64,000 nucleotides of DNA from JAKPAM01 sp047601745 (GCA_047601745.1 JASGIS010000001.1:1922001-1986000); one strand, 5' to 3'; shown: positions 32,817 to 44,172, numbered from the stretch's first letter. Notes: generated by a model from the letters alone, not told the origin. Numbers and translations are program-made.

Positions 32817-33641
32817 ATGATCTCCGAGCCCTTGCCGGACCATGACCACGGGCCAAAGCGCGAGCCTCGTCCTTCAGGACGAGGTCAAGCGACGCAATCG
32901 TTGTCTGGCGCCGGATGCGCCCCCGTATCGTCGCGAGGAAGCTCCCGCCTTCAGGCGGGAGCGACTCACTGGGAGGGCATCGAGCGCTCGCTCGACGCCC
33001 ATGGCCACGCGATCCTGCCTCACCTGCTGACCGTCGCGCAATGCGAGGCGCTGGCGGCCGGTTATTCGCGAAACGAAGGCTATCGCTCGCGGATAGTCAT
33101 GGCGCGCCATGGGTTCGGTCGCGGCGAGTACAAGTATTTCGCGTACCCGTTGCCGCCGCTGCTCGATCGGCTGCGCCATGCGCTGTATCCGCGGCTCGCG
33201 CCGATCGCCAATCGCTGGAATCGGCAACTGGGGATCGACACGCGATACCCGGATGAGCTGGACGCGTTCCTGCTGCGGTGTCATCAGGCCGGCCAGACGC
33301 GGCCGACGCCGCTGATCCTGCAGTACGGCGCGGGGGACTACAACTGCCTGCATCAGGATCTGTACGGCGAGCACGTCTTCCCATTGCAGGCGGCGATCCT
33401 GTTGTCGGCGCCCGGCCGCGACTTCACCGGCGGCGAGTTCGTGATGACGACGCAGTCGACCCGGGGCCGGCACGCGGAAGTCATCGCGCTGCGTCAGGGC
33501 GATGCCGTGGTGTTCACCGTCCATCACCGGCCCGTGGTCGGCCGACGCGGCTTTCGCAAGCTCGTCATGCGCCACGGCGTCAGCCGCATTCGCAGCGGCA
33601 ATCGCCATACGCTGGGCCTGATCTTTCACGACGCGAGTTGA
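32817..33641 (+). CDS. 2OG-Fe(II) oxygenase (PF09859-like), active-site residues intact
   Basis: A non-haem iron dioxygenase of the family annotated as Oxygenase-NA or prolyl 4-hydroxylase-like. The domain starts at about WEGIERSLDAHGHAILPHLL (32969). The iron site is complete: His-x-Asp in CLHQDLYG (33351-33359) and a distal His in NRHTLGLIFHDA (33606-33608), with LLSAPGRDFTGGEFVM between. The ATG at 32817 is the best start left. It gives an N-terminal extension of about 50 residues, mostly encoded by the 130-bp repeat, which seems to have replaced the native first codons and promoter. A GTG used by the other repeat copy is GCG here. A paralogue follows two bases after the stop. The substrate is unknown; the family name implies nucleic acid. 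Confidence 0.83.
   Translation: MISEPLPDHDHGPKREPRPSGRGQATQSLSGAGCAPVSSRGSSRLQAGATHWEGIERSLDAHGHAILPHLLTVAQCEALAAGYSRNEGYRSRIVMARHGFGRGEYKYFAYPLPPLLDRLRHALYPRLAPIANRWNRQLGIDTRYPDELDAFLLRCHQAGQTRPTPLILQYGAGDYNCLHQDLYGEHVFPLQAAILLSAPGRDFTGGEFVMTTQSTRGRHAEVIALRQGDAVVFTVHHRPVVGRRGFRKLVMRHGVSRIRSGNRHTLGLIFHDAS
32843..32972 (+). repeat. 130-bp double-hairpin repeat, copy 2
   Basis: Same length and boundaries as copy 1 (10853-10982) with seven substitutions. Both hairpins are kept (32865-32884 and 32942-32961), each an 8-bp stem closed by TTCA. It lies inside the 5' end of the oxygenase gene and is read in the same frame as in copy 1 (peptides DHGPKREPRPSGRGQ and DHGPKRKPRPAGRGQ). Bases outside TGACCACGG...GACTCACTGG are unrelated between the copies. 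Confidence 0.9.
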
Positions 33642-33643
33642 GC

Positions 33644-34396
33644 GTGATAACGATCGACGGCCTGGACTGGGCGGACATCGCGACGCAATTGGACGGCGAG
33701 GGTCATGCGCTGCTACCAGGTTTGCTGTGCGGGATGTCGGACAGCCTGCGCAGCACCGCCAGGGATCGCGCGCCGATGCGCGGCCTGTTTCAGCAGGATG
33801 CACCGATACCGGACGCATCGCGTGCGCGTGCGGCGCCAAGCGATCGGCGGCACGGCGAGCAACTCTACTTCGACGCCGGATTACCCGCGCCGCTCGATAC
33901 CTGGCGCTCGGCGTTTTACCGTCACCTGGCGGTCATCGCCAACCGCTGGAGCGAGATGCTGGGGGTCGACGACCGCCATCCGCCCGAGCTCGGCGAGTTC
34001 CTCCGGCGCGACCACGATGCGGGCCGGGCTCGCGCCCGATCCCATCTGAATCGCCTGGGCGTCGATGAGGACATCGCGCTGCACCGGTGCGACGACGGCG
34101 AGCCGGTGTTTCCGATGCGGATCGTCGCGCTGTTGTCCGAGCCGGGCGTGGATTTTCTCGGCGGCGAGTTCGTGATGGTCGAGCAGCGGCCGCGCATGCA
34201 GTCGCGCCCGATCGTCGTGCCGCTGGGCTTCGGGGATGCGGCGATCATCGCCGCGGCCGAACGTCCGGTCAGGGGCGCGCGCGGCGTCTACCGGGTCAGC
34301 CTGACGAACGGCATCGGCCGCGTGCGTCAGGGCGAGCGCATCGGGCTGGAACTATCGTTCGGCCATCTCGAAACGGGCTCTTTCTCCGCTTTCTGA
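33644..34396 (+). CDS. 2OG-Fe(II) oxygenase paralogue lacking iron ligands
   Basis: A 250-residue homologue of the preceding gene, starting at GTG 33644, two bases after its stop. The fold is clearly the same: LDWADIATQLDGEGHALLPGLL, VIANRWSEMLGVD, LLSEPGVDFLGGEFVMVEQRPRMQSR, VRGARGVYRVSLTNGIGRVR. The iron site is not. The His-x-Asp has become His-Arg-Cys (34082-34090), and the distal His aligned to NRHTLG is Ile in ERIGLE (34340-34342). It is therefore predicted to be catalytically dead, perhaps a pseudoenzyme partner or a decaying duplicate. The middle part is also more divergent. Its 3' end overlaps the remains of hipA on the other strand. Confidence 0.8.
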   Translation: MITIDGLDWADIATQLDGEGHALLPGLLCGMSDSLRSTARDRAPMRGLFQQDAPIPDASRARAAPSDRRHGEQLYFDAGLPAPLDTWRSAFYRHLAVIANRWSEMLGVDDRHPPELGEFLRRDHDAGRARARSHLNRLGVDEDIALHRCDDGEPVFPMRIVALLSEPGVDFLGGEFVMVEQRPRMQSRPIVVPLGFGDAAIIAAAERPVRGARGVYRVSLTNGIGRVRQGERIGLELSFGHLETGSFSAF

Positions 34397-35203
34397 TCGG
34401 CGCTGAAGGAAACTGCATTCGCCGGAATTCGGTGCGCTGCGATCTGAGTGCATCACCGTCGATATGCTGCGCGAGGCTGTCGATGTCGCGAGCCGTCACG
34501 CCGGTTTGCGCGAAGTGCTCGCGCCAGCCATTGATGACATCGATCACGACGGATGCCTCGGCCGTTGCCTGCGCGGGCGACAATCCGAATGCCTCGCATT
34601 CGGACATCGCGTTGTCGATCGTCGAGTCCCTGCCGAGGGCTCCGCAGATGAACTCTTGATAGCCCTGTCCCGAGTTGGTCGGCAATACGTCGTAGGCTGG
34701 AGCCAGCTTCACCTGACCGGATTCGAAGGGATTCAAGGCGCGCTGATCGGCTCCGAAGCTTCGATCTTGGCGACGACCTCGCCCAGCCGTTGCGCCGCTT
34801 CGAGTCGGGGAAGCGGCCCACCGATCCGAGGTTGATAAGTGCTGGCGGACGTGGAAACTCCGAGCGCGCCGAACCTGTCGTCCCCGGCGTAGTACAGGAA
34901 CTCCATCAGCGACAGGCGTCGAGGCCTGTCGACGAAGCGGATGACTTTTTCTCCCCAGCGGTCGGGGCGTGCATCGTCGACCGCACCAACCGCACGTTGC
35001 GCATCGGCGGCCAGTCGACCGGGTGGCAGGTACTCGATGTCGACGAGCGGAAGATCCTCACTTAGCGCGAAGCCGTCCGTCAGCCACGTCCTGTCGTACC
35101 GTAACGAGACGCCTTTTCCCGCGGAGACCAATCCGAGCGTTCCCACGTAGCGCGGCGAAGCCGGGTCACCCAGGAACCACAGGTGCAGATCATCGAAACG
35201 CAC
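34296..35203 (-). pseudogene. hipA: hipA toxin kinase gene with its core deleted
   Basis: HipA is a Ser/Thr kinase toxin of about 440 residues that phosphorylates GltX in E. coli. Here the N-terminal part is present from GTG 35203, one base after the hipB stop (VRFDDLHLWFLGD ... GVSLRYDRTWL ... MEFLYYAGDDRFGALGVS), but it stops at 34733. The C-terminal part follows at once in another frame (NPFESGQVKLAPAYDVLPT). The segment between them, with the ATP-binding loop and the catalytic Asp, is missing, and the junction at about 34735 shifts the frame. The protein cannot be an active kinase. The tail overlaps the oxygenase gene on the other strand by about 100 bases. Confidence 0.85.
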
Positions 35204-35204
35204 G

Positions 35205-35573
35205 TCAGCGACCCGTTCGCTCGCGACGCAGACGCCCCTCGGCGGACGCCCGTGCGCGGGCGCGACCGAGTTCGGTGGCTGCACGCACGTCCATCTCGAT
35301 GGCGCCGCGGTCGTATTCCGGCGCGGCAAGATTCTTCAACTCGCCATCGCGCTGGATCAGCCAGAGGGCCGTCGCGACGATGCCGATCGCCACGGACGGA
35401 TCGCCTGCCTCGAGTCGCTGCAGCGTGGGCACGGACACCCCCATGCGCTGAGCCCAGGTTCTCAGCGACTCCTTGCGGCGCAGACGGGCTACCGCCAGGT
35501 CCGCGCCAAGCGCTTCGATGGCGGAGGCCGTGGCGGGCGGGAGCTGCGAGAGAGCGCGAGGGGTTTTGGGCAT
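35205..35573 (-). CDS. hipB: HipB-like XRE family regulator/antitoxin
   Basis: A protein of about 122 residues with a helix-turn-helix of the XRE/Cro type: ALGADLAVARLRRKESLRTWAQRMGVSVPTLQRLEAGDPSVAI (about residues 20-62). The rest is helical and basic at the end. ATG at 35571-35573 (MPKTPRALSQL) is preferred over two upstream ATGs because the flanking inverted repeat would otherwise lie inside the gene. It is the first gene of the hipBA operon, overlapping nothing but only one base away from hipA. With hipA broken, it may persist as a repressor of its own promoter. Confidence 0.85.
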   Translation of the reverse strand: MPKTPRALSQLPPATASAIEALGADLAVARLRRKESLRTWAQRMGVSVPTLQRLEAGDPSVAIGIVATALWLIQRDGELKNLAAPEYDRGAIEMDVRAATELGRARARASAEGRLRRERTGR

Positions 35574-35576
35574 ATA

Positions 35577-35617
35577 CATAGATATTATTGAATGGCCCGC
35601 ATCTGTCAATATCTATG
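35577..35617 (-). promoter_or_regulatory. inverted repeat operator of hipBA
   Basis: CATAGATATT (35577-35586) and AATATCTATG (35608-35617) are perfect 10-bp inverted arms, 21 bases apart, immediately upstream of the hipB ATG and AT-rich in a GC-rich context. Spacing and place fit autoregulation by a HipB dimer pair; the sequence differs from the E. coli TATCC-N8-GGATA site. Confidence 0.7.
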
Positions 35618-35823
35618 TTTTCATCCAGTCTCTGGCCCAAAGGGCAATCGAGGTAGTGCCGCCGTCTGAGTCGAAGCGGCGGCCGGCATGTCCGCGCCAA
35701 AGCCCGCGGGGCGATGGCCGGCGTCGCGGTGCTCGACGATCGGCGCGGCGACTACCCGATCGGTCGAGGCGGTCGGACGTGCGGCCGAAGCCGCCGCCCG
35801 CGAACCCGCGAGGGCGGGCGGCG

Positions 35824-36972
35824 TCAGAGGATCGCCGAGTGCACCAGATTGCTGACGACGTCGAGCCGGTCCGAATGCCAGGGATCCGGCACGCGGCAGT
35901 TGGTCAGATAGACGAACGAGATGCCCGACTCCGGGTCGCCCCAGCAGTACGACGAGCCGACGCCGCCGTGGCCGAAGGCGCTGGCCGGCGCGATCGCGCC
36001 CAGGCCGCGGATCGCCGGCGTCGTGCCGCGCAGGTGCGGGCCCAGGCCGCGATGCATCGGCATGCCCATGAACTCGTCGACGCGGTCGCCGGTGAAGTTG
36101 CGGATCGCGTAGGCGAGCGTACGCGGCGACAGCAGCCGCACGCCGTTCAGTTCGCCGCCGCCCAGCATCATCTGGTACAGCGCCGCCATGCCGCGCGCCG
36201 TGCCGTACGCGCCGCCGCCGGGGACGCCGGCCCGGCGCCACTCGGGCGTGTTGTTCTCGGCGATCGACCGGTAGCCCTTGCCGTCCGGCGTCGGTTCGAC
36301 CATCTCGGTCAGGCGGTCGGCGGCGCCTGCGGGCAGGCCGAGGAACAGGTCTTCGCCCAGGCCCAGCGGCTCGATGACGGCCTCGCGCACGTAGTCGCGG
36401 AAATCCTTGCCGGTGACGGCCTCGATGACGGTGGCCAGCACCCAGTGCGCGGACAGGCCGTGGTAATGCACGCGCGATCCGGGCGTCCATTCGAGCGAGA
36501 AGTTGCACACCCGTGCCTTCATCTTCTCGTGGTCGTCCCAGCAGTCCGGCGGCACGGTGGCGTTCGGGAACCCGCCCTGGTGCGTGATCACCTGCAGCAG
36601 CGTGATGTCGCGCTTGCCGTTGCGCTTGAACTCGGGAACGTGATCGATGACGCGATCGGTGAAGCGCAGCGCGCCCTGCTCGAACAGCTTCCACAGCGCG
36701 GTGGCCAGCACGACCTTGGTGTTCGAATACAGCAGCCACAGGCTGCGGTCGTCGACCTTGCCCGCGACGCCGCCGGGCGCCGACGCGTCGAGTCGTCCCT
36801 GGCCGAAGCTGCGCTCGATCAGCAGCTTGCCGTTCTGCGCCAGCGCGATCTGCGCGCCCGGATAGCGGCCCTCGGCGATGTGGCGATCGATCAGCGCGTA
36901 GAGCCGTTCGATCTGTTCCAGGCGCAGGTGGCCGGTGGCGCCGGTGTCGGCTTGCAGCGGGAATCCGGTCAT
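35824..36972 (-). CDS. serine hydrolase of the beta-lactamase/EstB family
   Basis: A 382-residue class C beta-lactamase-like serine hydrolase (beta-lactamase-related/EstB family). The nucleophile motif SxxK is seen as LYSNTKVVLA (about residues 82-91), the second motif as VHYHGLSAHWVLATVIE (Tyr in the YxN position) and the third near FGHGGVGSSYCWGDPE. No signal peptide is evident, which favours a cytoplasmic esterase rather than a true beta-lactamase. The gene is solitary, reading away from the str operon. Its start lies 71 bases from the rpsL promoter. Confidence 0.9.
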   Translation of the reverse strand: MTGFPLQADTGATGHLRLEQIERLYALIDRHIAEGRYPGAQIALAQNGKLLIERSFGQGRLDASAPGGVAGKVDDRSLWLLYSNTKVVLATALWKLFEQGALRFTDRVIDHVPEFKRNGKRDITLLQVITHQGGFPNATVPPDCWDDHEKMKARVCNFSLEWTPGSRVHYHGLSAHWVLATVIEAVTGKDFRDYVREAVIEPLGLGEDLFLGLPAGAADRLTEMVEPTPDGKGYRSIAENNTPEWRRAGVPGGGAYGTARGMAALYQMMLGGGELNGVRLLSPRTLAYAIRNFTGDRVDEFMGMPMHRGLGPHLRGTTPAIRGLGAIAPASAFGHGGVGSSYCWGDPESGISFVYLTNCRVPDPWHSDRLDVVSNLVHSAIL

Positions 36973-37043
36973 CGTCTCGTCTCCTCGGGTGATGGGTGGG
37001 TCCGTCGGATTCTAGTCCACGGTTTCCCGTACGAGGCCGATGC

Positions 37044-37072
37044 TTGCCAAACGAACCTCGACGCAGTATATT
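37044..37072 (+). promoter_or_regulatory. sigma-70 promoter of the str operon
   Basis: TTGCCA (37044-37049), 17-base spacer, TATATT (37067-37072). This near-consensus promoter lies about 145 bases before rpsL, giving a long leader. It lets the str operon be transcribed independently of rpoBC. Confidence 0.8.
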
Positions 37073-37216
37073 CGAGGGCTTTCCAAGATTTGCCCCGGTC
37101 TGCGCAACCGATCGCAGGCCGTGTAACCCCAAGCGCGTGAACCCATCGGCAGGCCGTCGATGCGGGGGTGCGCGGATCCTCGCGAAGGCGGGGTGAACTG
37201 AGAAGGATTGGTCGGT

Positions 37217-37594
37217 ATGCCTACCGTTAACCAGCTCGTCAATGGTGGCCGCAAGACGGCGGACATCAAGAGCAAGAGCCCGGCGCTGCAGGATTGCCCG
37301 CAACGCCGCGGCGTGTGCACCCGCGTGTACACGACGACCCCGAAGAAGCCGAACTCGGCGCTGCGCAAAGTCGCCAAGGTGCGCCTGACCAACGGCTTCG
37401 AGGTCATCAGCTACATCGGCGGTGAAGGCCACAACCTGCAGGAACACTCGGTCGTGCTGATCCGCGGCGGCCGTGTCAAGGATCTGCCCGGCGTGCGCTA
37501 TCACATCGTCCGTGGGTCGCTGGACCTGCAGGGCGTCAAGGATCGCAAGCAGGCCCGCTCCAAATACGGCGCCAAGCGTCCGAAGAAAGCCTGA
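37217..37594 (+). CDS. rpsL: 30S ribosomal protein S12
   Basis: A 125-residue S12, full length. It keeps Lys43 in TPKKPNSALRK and the KDLPGVRYH loop, the decoding-centre positions where streptomycin resistance mutations occur; both look wild type. ATG at 37217 (MPTVNQLVNGGRK) follows AGAAGGA. First gene of the str operon; a hairpin with a T-rich tail follows at 37662. Confidence 0.99.
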   Translation: MPTVNQLVNGGRKTADIKSKSPALQDCPQRRGVCTRVYTTTPKKPNSALRKVAKVRLTNGFEVISYIGGEGHNLQEHSVVLIRGGRVKDLPGVRYHIVRGSLDLQGVKDRKQARSKYGAKRPKKA

Positions 37595-37661
37595 TCGCCC
37601 GCCTGCCGTCGCGCAGGCCGGCTTCTCCGGTCGTCGTCTCGGCGGCCGGACAGTTTCTGTG

Positions 37662-37693
37662 GAGCGCGAGCCTGGTCTCGCGCTCTTGTTTTT
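37662..37693 (+). terminator. hairpin with T-tract between rpsL and rpsG
   Basis: Perfect 9-bp stem GAGCGCGAG / CTCGCGCTC (37662-37685) with a six-base loop, then TTGTTTTT. It could attenuate or end the rpsL message, so rpsG may need its own promoter in 37694-37800. Confidence 0.7.
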
Positions 37694-37812
37694 GGCGGCT
37701 CGTCCGCTAAGTAAGCGGATACTCCCGTTGGCATGCATCGTGCGGCCTGCGAGTAGGGTGTCCAGGCGACCGGTCTCGACACCCGGTCGCCGGCTGAATC
37801 GAGAGGTGAACC

Positions 37813-38283
37813 ATGCCCCGTCGTCGCGAAGTCCCCAAACGTGAAGTCCTGCCCGATCCGCTGTACGGCAGTACCGACGTCACCAAGTTCGTCAACGTGC
37901 TGATGCTGTCCGGCAAGAAGGCCGTCGCCGAGCGCATGCTGTATGGCGCGTTCGACCAGATCCGACAGAAATCGGGCAAGGATCCGCTCGAAGTCTTCAC
38001 GCAGGCGCTGCAGAACGCGCGGCCGATGGTCGAGGTCAAGAGCCGCCGGGTCGGCGGGGCCAACTACCAGGTGCCGGTCGAAGTGCGTCCGGTGCGCCGC
38101 ACCGCGCTGGCGATGCGCTGGCTGCGCGAGGCCGCCAAGAAGCGCGGCGAGAAGTCGATGGGCCAGCGGCTCGCCAACGAGTTGACCGAGGCGTCCGAAA
38201 ACCGCGGTGGCGCGGTCAAGAAGCGCGACGAGGTCCACCGCATGGCCGAGGCCAACCGCGCGTTCGCCCACTTCCGCTTCTGA
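37813..38283 (+). CDS. rpsG: 30S ribosomal protein S7
   Basis: A 156-residue S7, the usual length. It starts MPRRREVPKREVLPDPLYGS and contains MLSGKKAVAERMLYGAF and VGGANYQVPVEVRP. S7 nucleates assembly of the 30S head and in E. coli represses the str operon. A GC stem CACCCGG/CCGGGTG lies behind it at about 38343-38367; the 243 bases before fusA are otherwise without features. Confidence 0.99.
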   Translation: MPRRREVPKREVLPDPLYGSTDVTKFVNVLMLSGKKAVAERMLYGAFDQIRQKSGKDPLEVFTQALQNARPMVEVKSRRVGGANYQVPVEVRPVRRTALAMRWLREAAKKRGEKSMGQRLANELTEASENRGGAVKKRDEVHRMAEANRAFAHFRF

Positions 38284-38526
38284 TTTTCTTTCTCACGCCC
38301 GACAGCACCGGACGATCGGTCCGGCCCTGACGACGGTAGTGTCACCCGGGTCGCTGTCGGCCGGGTGCGTCGACGATGTGGTGCTGTAGCCGCGTTGCAT
38401 TGCGGCAACCCGGTCGCAGTCACAGCGCCGTCATCTCGCGATGCCGGCGCCGGTTCACAAGACCGGCGCGGGCGGTCCCCGCAAGATTGCGTTCAAGTTT
38501 GCCGCAAGGCTCCGGAGCATTGAATC

Positions 38527-40632
<2,106 letters not shown>

Positions 40633-40680
40633 TCAACAGATCAACACAAGACGTTCTTTGAAATCGGAGTGAATTGAGAA

Positions 40681-41871
<1,191 letters not shown>

Positions 41872-41988
41872 GATCCATCCCTCCCGCGCATGAGCGCGGC
41901 GGTCGTCGCCGGCCGCCGCGACTTGGCCTGCTGACGGGCAGGGCGGATGCCCGCCCGTCGGACAGCTTCGCTCTTTGAAGGAAACAAC

Positions 41989-42303
41989 ATGGCAACCAAT
42001 CAAAAGATCCGCATCCGCCTGAAGGCGTTCGATTACAAACTGATCGATCAGTCCGCGGCCGAAATCGTCGATACCGCCAAGCGCACGGGCGCCGTGGTTC
42101 GGGGTCCGGTTCCGCTGCCGACGCGGATCCAGCGCTATGACGTCCTGCGTTCGCCGCACGTCAACAAGACGTCGCGCGACCAGTTCGAAATGCGCACGCA
42201 CCTGCGGTTGATGGACATCGTCGACCCGACCGACAAGACCGTCGACGCGCTGATGAAGCTCGACCTGCCGGCCGGCGTCGACGTCGAGATCAAGCTGCAG
42301 TGA
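41989..42303 (+). CDS. rpsJ: 30S ribosomal protein S10 (NusE)
   Basis: A 104-residue S10, which also acts in antitermination as NusE. It starts at ATG 41989 after GAAGGAAACA (MATNQKIRIRLKAFDYKLID) and ends LPAGVDVEIKLQ. It is cut off from the rest of the S10 operon by a strong terminator and 9 kb of unrelated genes; normally rplC follows within a few hundred bases. Confidence 0.99.
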   Translation: MATNQKIRIRLKAFDYKLIDQSAAEIVDTAKRTGAVVRGPVPLPTRIQRYDVLRSPHVNKTSRDQFEMRTHLRLMDIVDPTDKTVDALMKLDLPAGVDVEIKLQ

Positions 42304-42332
42304 GCGGCGGCTGAGTTCGAGTCGCCCTGCGA

Positions 42333-42357
42333 GAGCGCCCTTCGGGGCGCTTTTTTT
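42333..42357 (+). terminator. rho-independent terminator after rpsJ
   Basis: Stem AGCGCCC (42334-42340), loop TTCG, GGGCGCT, then a run of seven T residues to 42357. It ends the str-rpsJ transcript. Confidence 0.95.
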
Positions 42358-42415
42358 ATCGACGTCCGCCCGACATCACACCTTTGCCGTCCGGGGCGCT
42401 ACGTCATCCAGCGCG

Positions 42416-43162
42416 CTACGTCAGATTCAGGCCGCCGTCGCAAAGCAGGATCTCGCCGGTCAGATAGTCGGATCCGATCAGCATCGAAACGGCCTGGGCG
42501 ACGTCGTCGGGATCGGCTGCCCGGCGCATCGGCGCCCGCTCCCGCCACAACTGCTGCGCCTGCGTCCAGTTCGCGGTCAGCGGCGTATCGACGAGACCGG
42601 GCGCCACGGCGTTGACGCGGATGTCCGGCGCCAGCGACAGCGCCAGCAGGCGCGTCACGTGATTGAGCGCCGCTTTCGTCGCCGCGTACGGGATCGATGC
42701 CCCTTTGGGCCTGACGCCGGCGTGCGAACTGATGTTGACCACACAGGCCGGCCTATCGCCCGCTCGCGCGGTCTCGCGCAATGCGGGCGCCGCCTCGCTG
42801 ATCAGATGGAACGGCGCGATGACGTTGACCTCGTGCAGTTCGCGCCAAACGGCCGGGCTGGCCGCGGCGAGATCCGCATGGGGAATCACGCGGCTGATGC
42901 CGGCGTTGTTGACGAGGACGTCGAGCCGCCCCCATCGCGCGACGGCTTCCCGGATCAGCCGTGTGCGCTCGGCATCCTCGGCCAGGTCCGCCTGTACGTA
43001 GGCCGCGTGCCCGAGTTCGCGCATCAGCGCGAGACCGGCGTCGACCGACCGGCGGGAGTGCAGGATGACCGCGTAGCCGTCTCGCGACAGCCGTCGGGCG
43101 ACGGCCTCGCCGATGCCGGAGGTCGAGCCCGTGACGAGGGCAACGGGAACGGAAGAGCGCAT
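42416..43162 (-). CDS. short-chain dehydrogenase/reductase
   Basis: A 248-residue classical SDR. The Rossmann motif is TGSTSGIG (residues 11-18), followed by NNAG, the catalytic Ser in NISSHAGV and YxxxK in YAATK; the C-terminal TGEILLCDGGLNL is typical. Ser, Tyr and Lys are all present, so it should be active with NAD(P)H. In many bacteria such genes are named 3-oxoacyl-ACP reductase-like, but the substrate is open. ATG at 43160-43162; upstream sequence in frame is not family-like. It faces rpsJ across the terminator. Confidence 0.92.
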   Translation of the reverse strand: MRSSVPVALVTGSTSGIGEAVARRLSRDGYAVILHSRRSVDAGLALMRELGHAAYVQADLAEDAERTRLIREAVARWGRLDVLVNNAGISRVIPHADLAAASPAVWRELHEVNVIAPFHLISEAAPALRETARAGDRPACVVNISSHAGVRPKGASIPYAATKAALNHVTRLLALSLAPDIRVNAVAPGLVDTPLTANWTQAQQLWRERAPMRRAADPDDVAQAVSMLIGSDYLTGEILLCDGGLNLT

Positions 43163-43424
43163 GGTCGGGCAGGGAATGAACGCTTCGGACGTGCGGGTTC
43201 GTCGGTGTGACGGCCGTCCGTCGGCGGCGAGCATTCTAGCTCGCAGCTCCGTGCCCGGTCGAAGGTCGCGACCGTGTCGCATTCCCCCGGGCACCGACCG
43301 CGGATCCGGCGAGGTTGACCGGCGACCCGCAAGACGTTGAGCCGCCGCGGCGGCCGTCATTCAATCGACGCACGGCCCCACCTTCACGTTCTCAGCCAGG
43401 GGGTGGGCAAGCAGAAAGAGAACC

Positions 43425-44126
43425 GTGCCCAACTCGATTGAATCCTCTCCTCGCATTCAGTCGCGGCTGGCGTCGCGTTGGCGACAGGCAGTCGGGCTGC
43501 TACGCCGTCTGGCGGTGGTTTCGCTGTGGCTCGCCGTCTGCGCGTCGCCGTCGATGGTCCGGGCGCAGAGCCAGGACGTCGCCGCCGAGACGCTGGTGCT
43601 GGTCAACCTGATCCGGCAGCGTCTGGCCGGCTGCCGCGAAGACGGCGGCATCGTCGGCCGCGACCTGTGGCAGACGGTTTCGCTCGGCGGCCAGCGCGGC
43701 CGGCCGCCGCTGACCTGGAATCCGCGGCTGGCGGACATCGCGCGGCAACAGGCGCAGGCGATGGCGAACCAGCAGTTCTTCTCGCACGTGGATACCGCCG
43801 GCCACTCGATAGGCAAGCGGGCGGACCTGTTCGGCTACCGATGGCATCTGATCGGCGAGAACCTCGCCTCGGGCCAGCGCGACATCGTGTCGGCGATGCG
43901 AGGCTGGCTGCAATCGTTCACCCATTGCCGCAACCTGATCGATGATCGCTTCACCGAAGTCGGCGTCGCGCGGGTCGAGAGCACCGACCCCGATGACGTG
44001 TACGGCACGTACTGGGTGATGGTGCTGGGCCGACCCGCGCCGCATCAGCAAAGGCCCGCTCAGCCGGTGCTGCTGGCCCAGGTCCAGCAGGCCGCGACGG
44101 CCGCGCTGTTCGCGGCCCTCAACTGA
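43425..44126 (+). CDS. secreted CAP/SCP-like protein
   Basis: A 233-residue protein with a signal peptide (basic start, hydrophobic residues about 26-42, ending PSMVRAQ) and a CAP domain (cysteine-rich secretory protein/PR1 fold, about 55-205). Typical blocks are RPPLTWNPRLADIARQQAQAMA, FFSHVDTAGHSIGKRA, IGENLASGQ and WLQSFTHCRNLID; the pocket His/Glu residues of the fold are present. Bacterial CAP proteins are exported and of unknown activity. GTG start at 43425 after AAAGAGAA. A REP-like palindrome follows the stop directly. Confidence 0.88.
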   Translation: MPNSIESSPRIQSRLASRWRQAVGLLRRLAVVSLWLAVCASPSMVRAQSQDVAAETLVLVNLIRQRLAGCREDGGIVGRDLWQTVSLGGQRGRPPLTWNPRLADIARQQAQAMANQQFFSHVDTAGHSIGKRADLFGYRWHLIGENLASGQRDIVSAMRGWLQSFTHCRNLIDDRFTEVGVARVESTDPDDVYGTYWVMVLGRPAPHQQRPAQPVLLAQVQQAATAALFAALN

Positions 44127-44172
44127 GAAATCCTTGAACGAAGCGGCCATGCCCGCTCGTTCACAGAATCTG
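44126..44172. repeat. REP-like palindrome, copy 2, after the CAP gene stop
   Basis: Arms around TTGAACGAAGCGG (44135-44147) and CCGCTCGTTCA (44153-44163), flanked by AGAAATC and AGAATCT, match the pattern of the palindrome at 18907 but are more degenerate. It overlaps the TGA at 44124-44126. Confidence 0.7.

Noticed and set aside
41881..41960. Hairpins after tuf as a terminator
   Set aside because: GC stems are present but no T-tract follows, and rpsJ is close enough to be co-transcribed.
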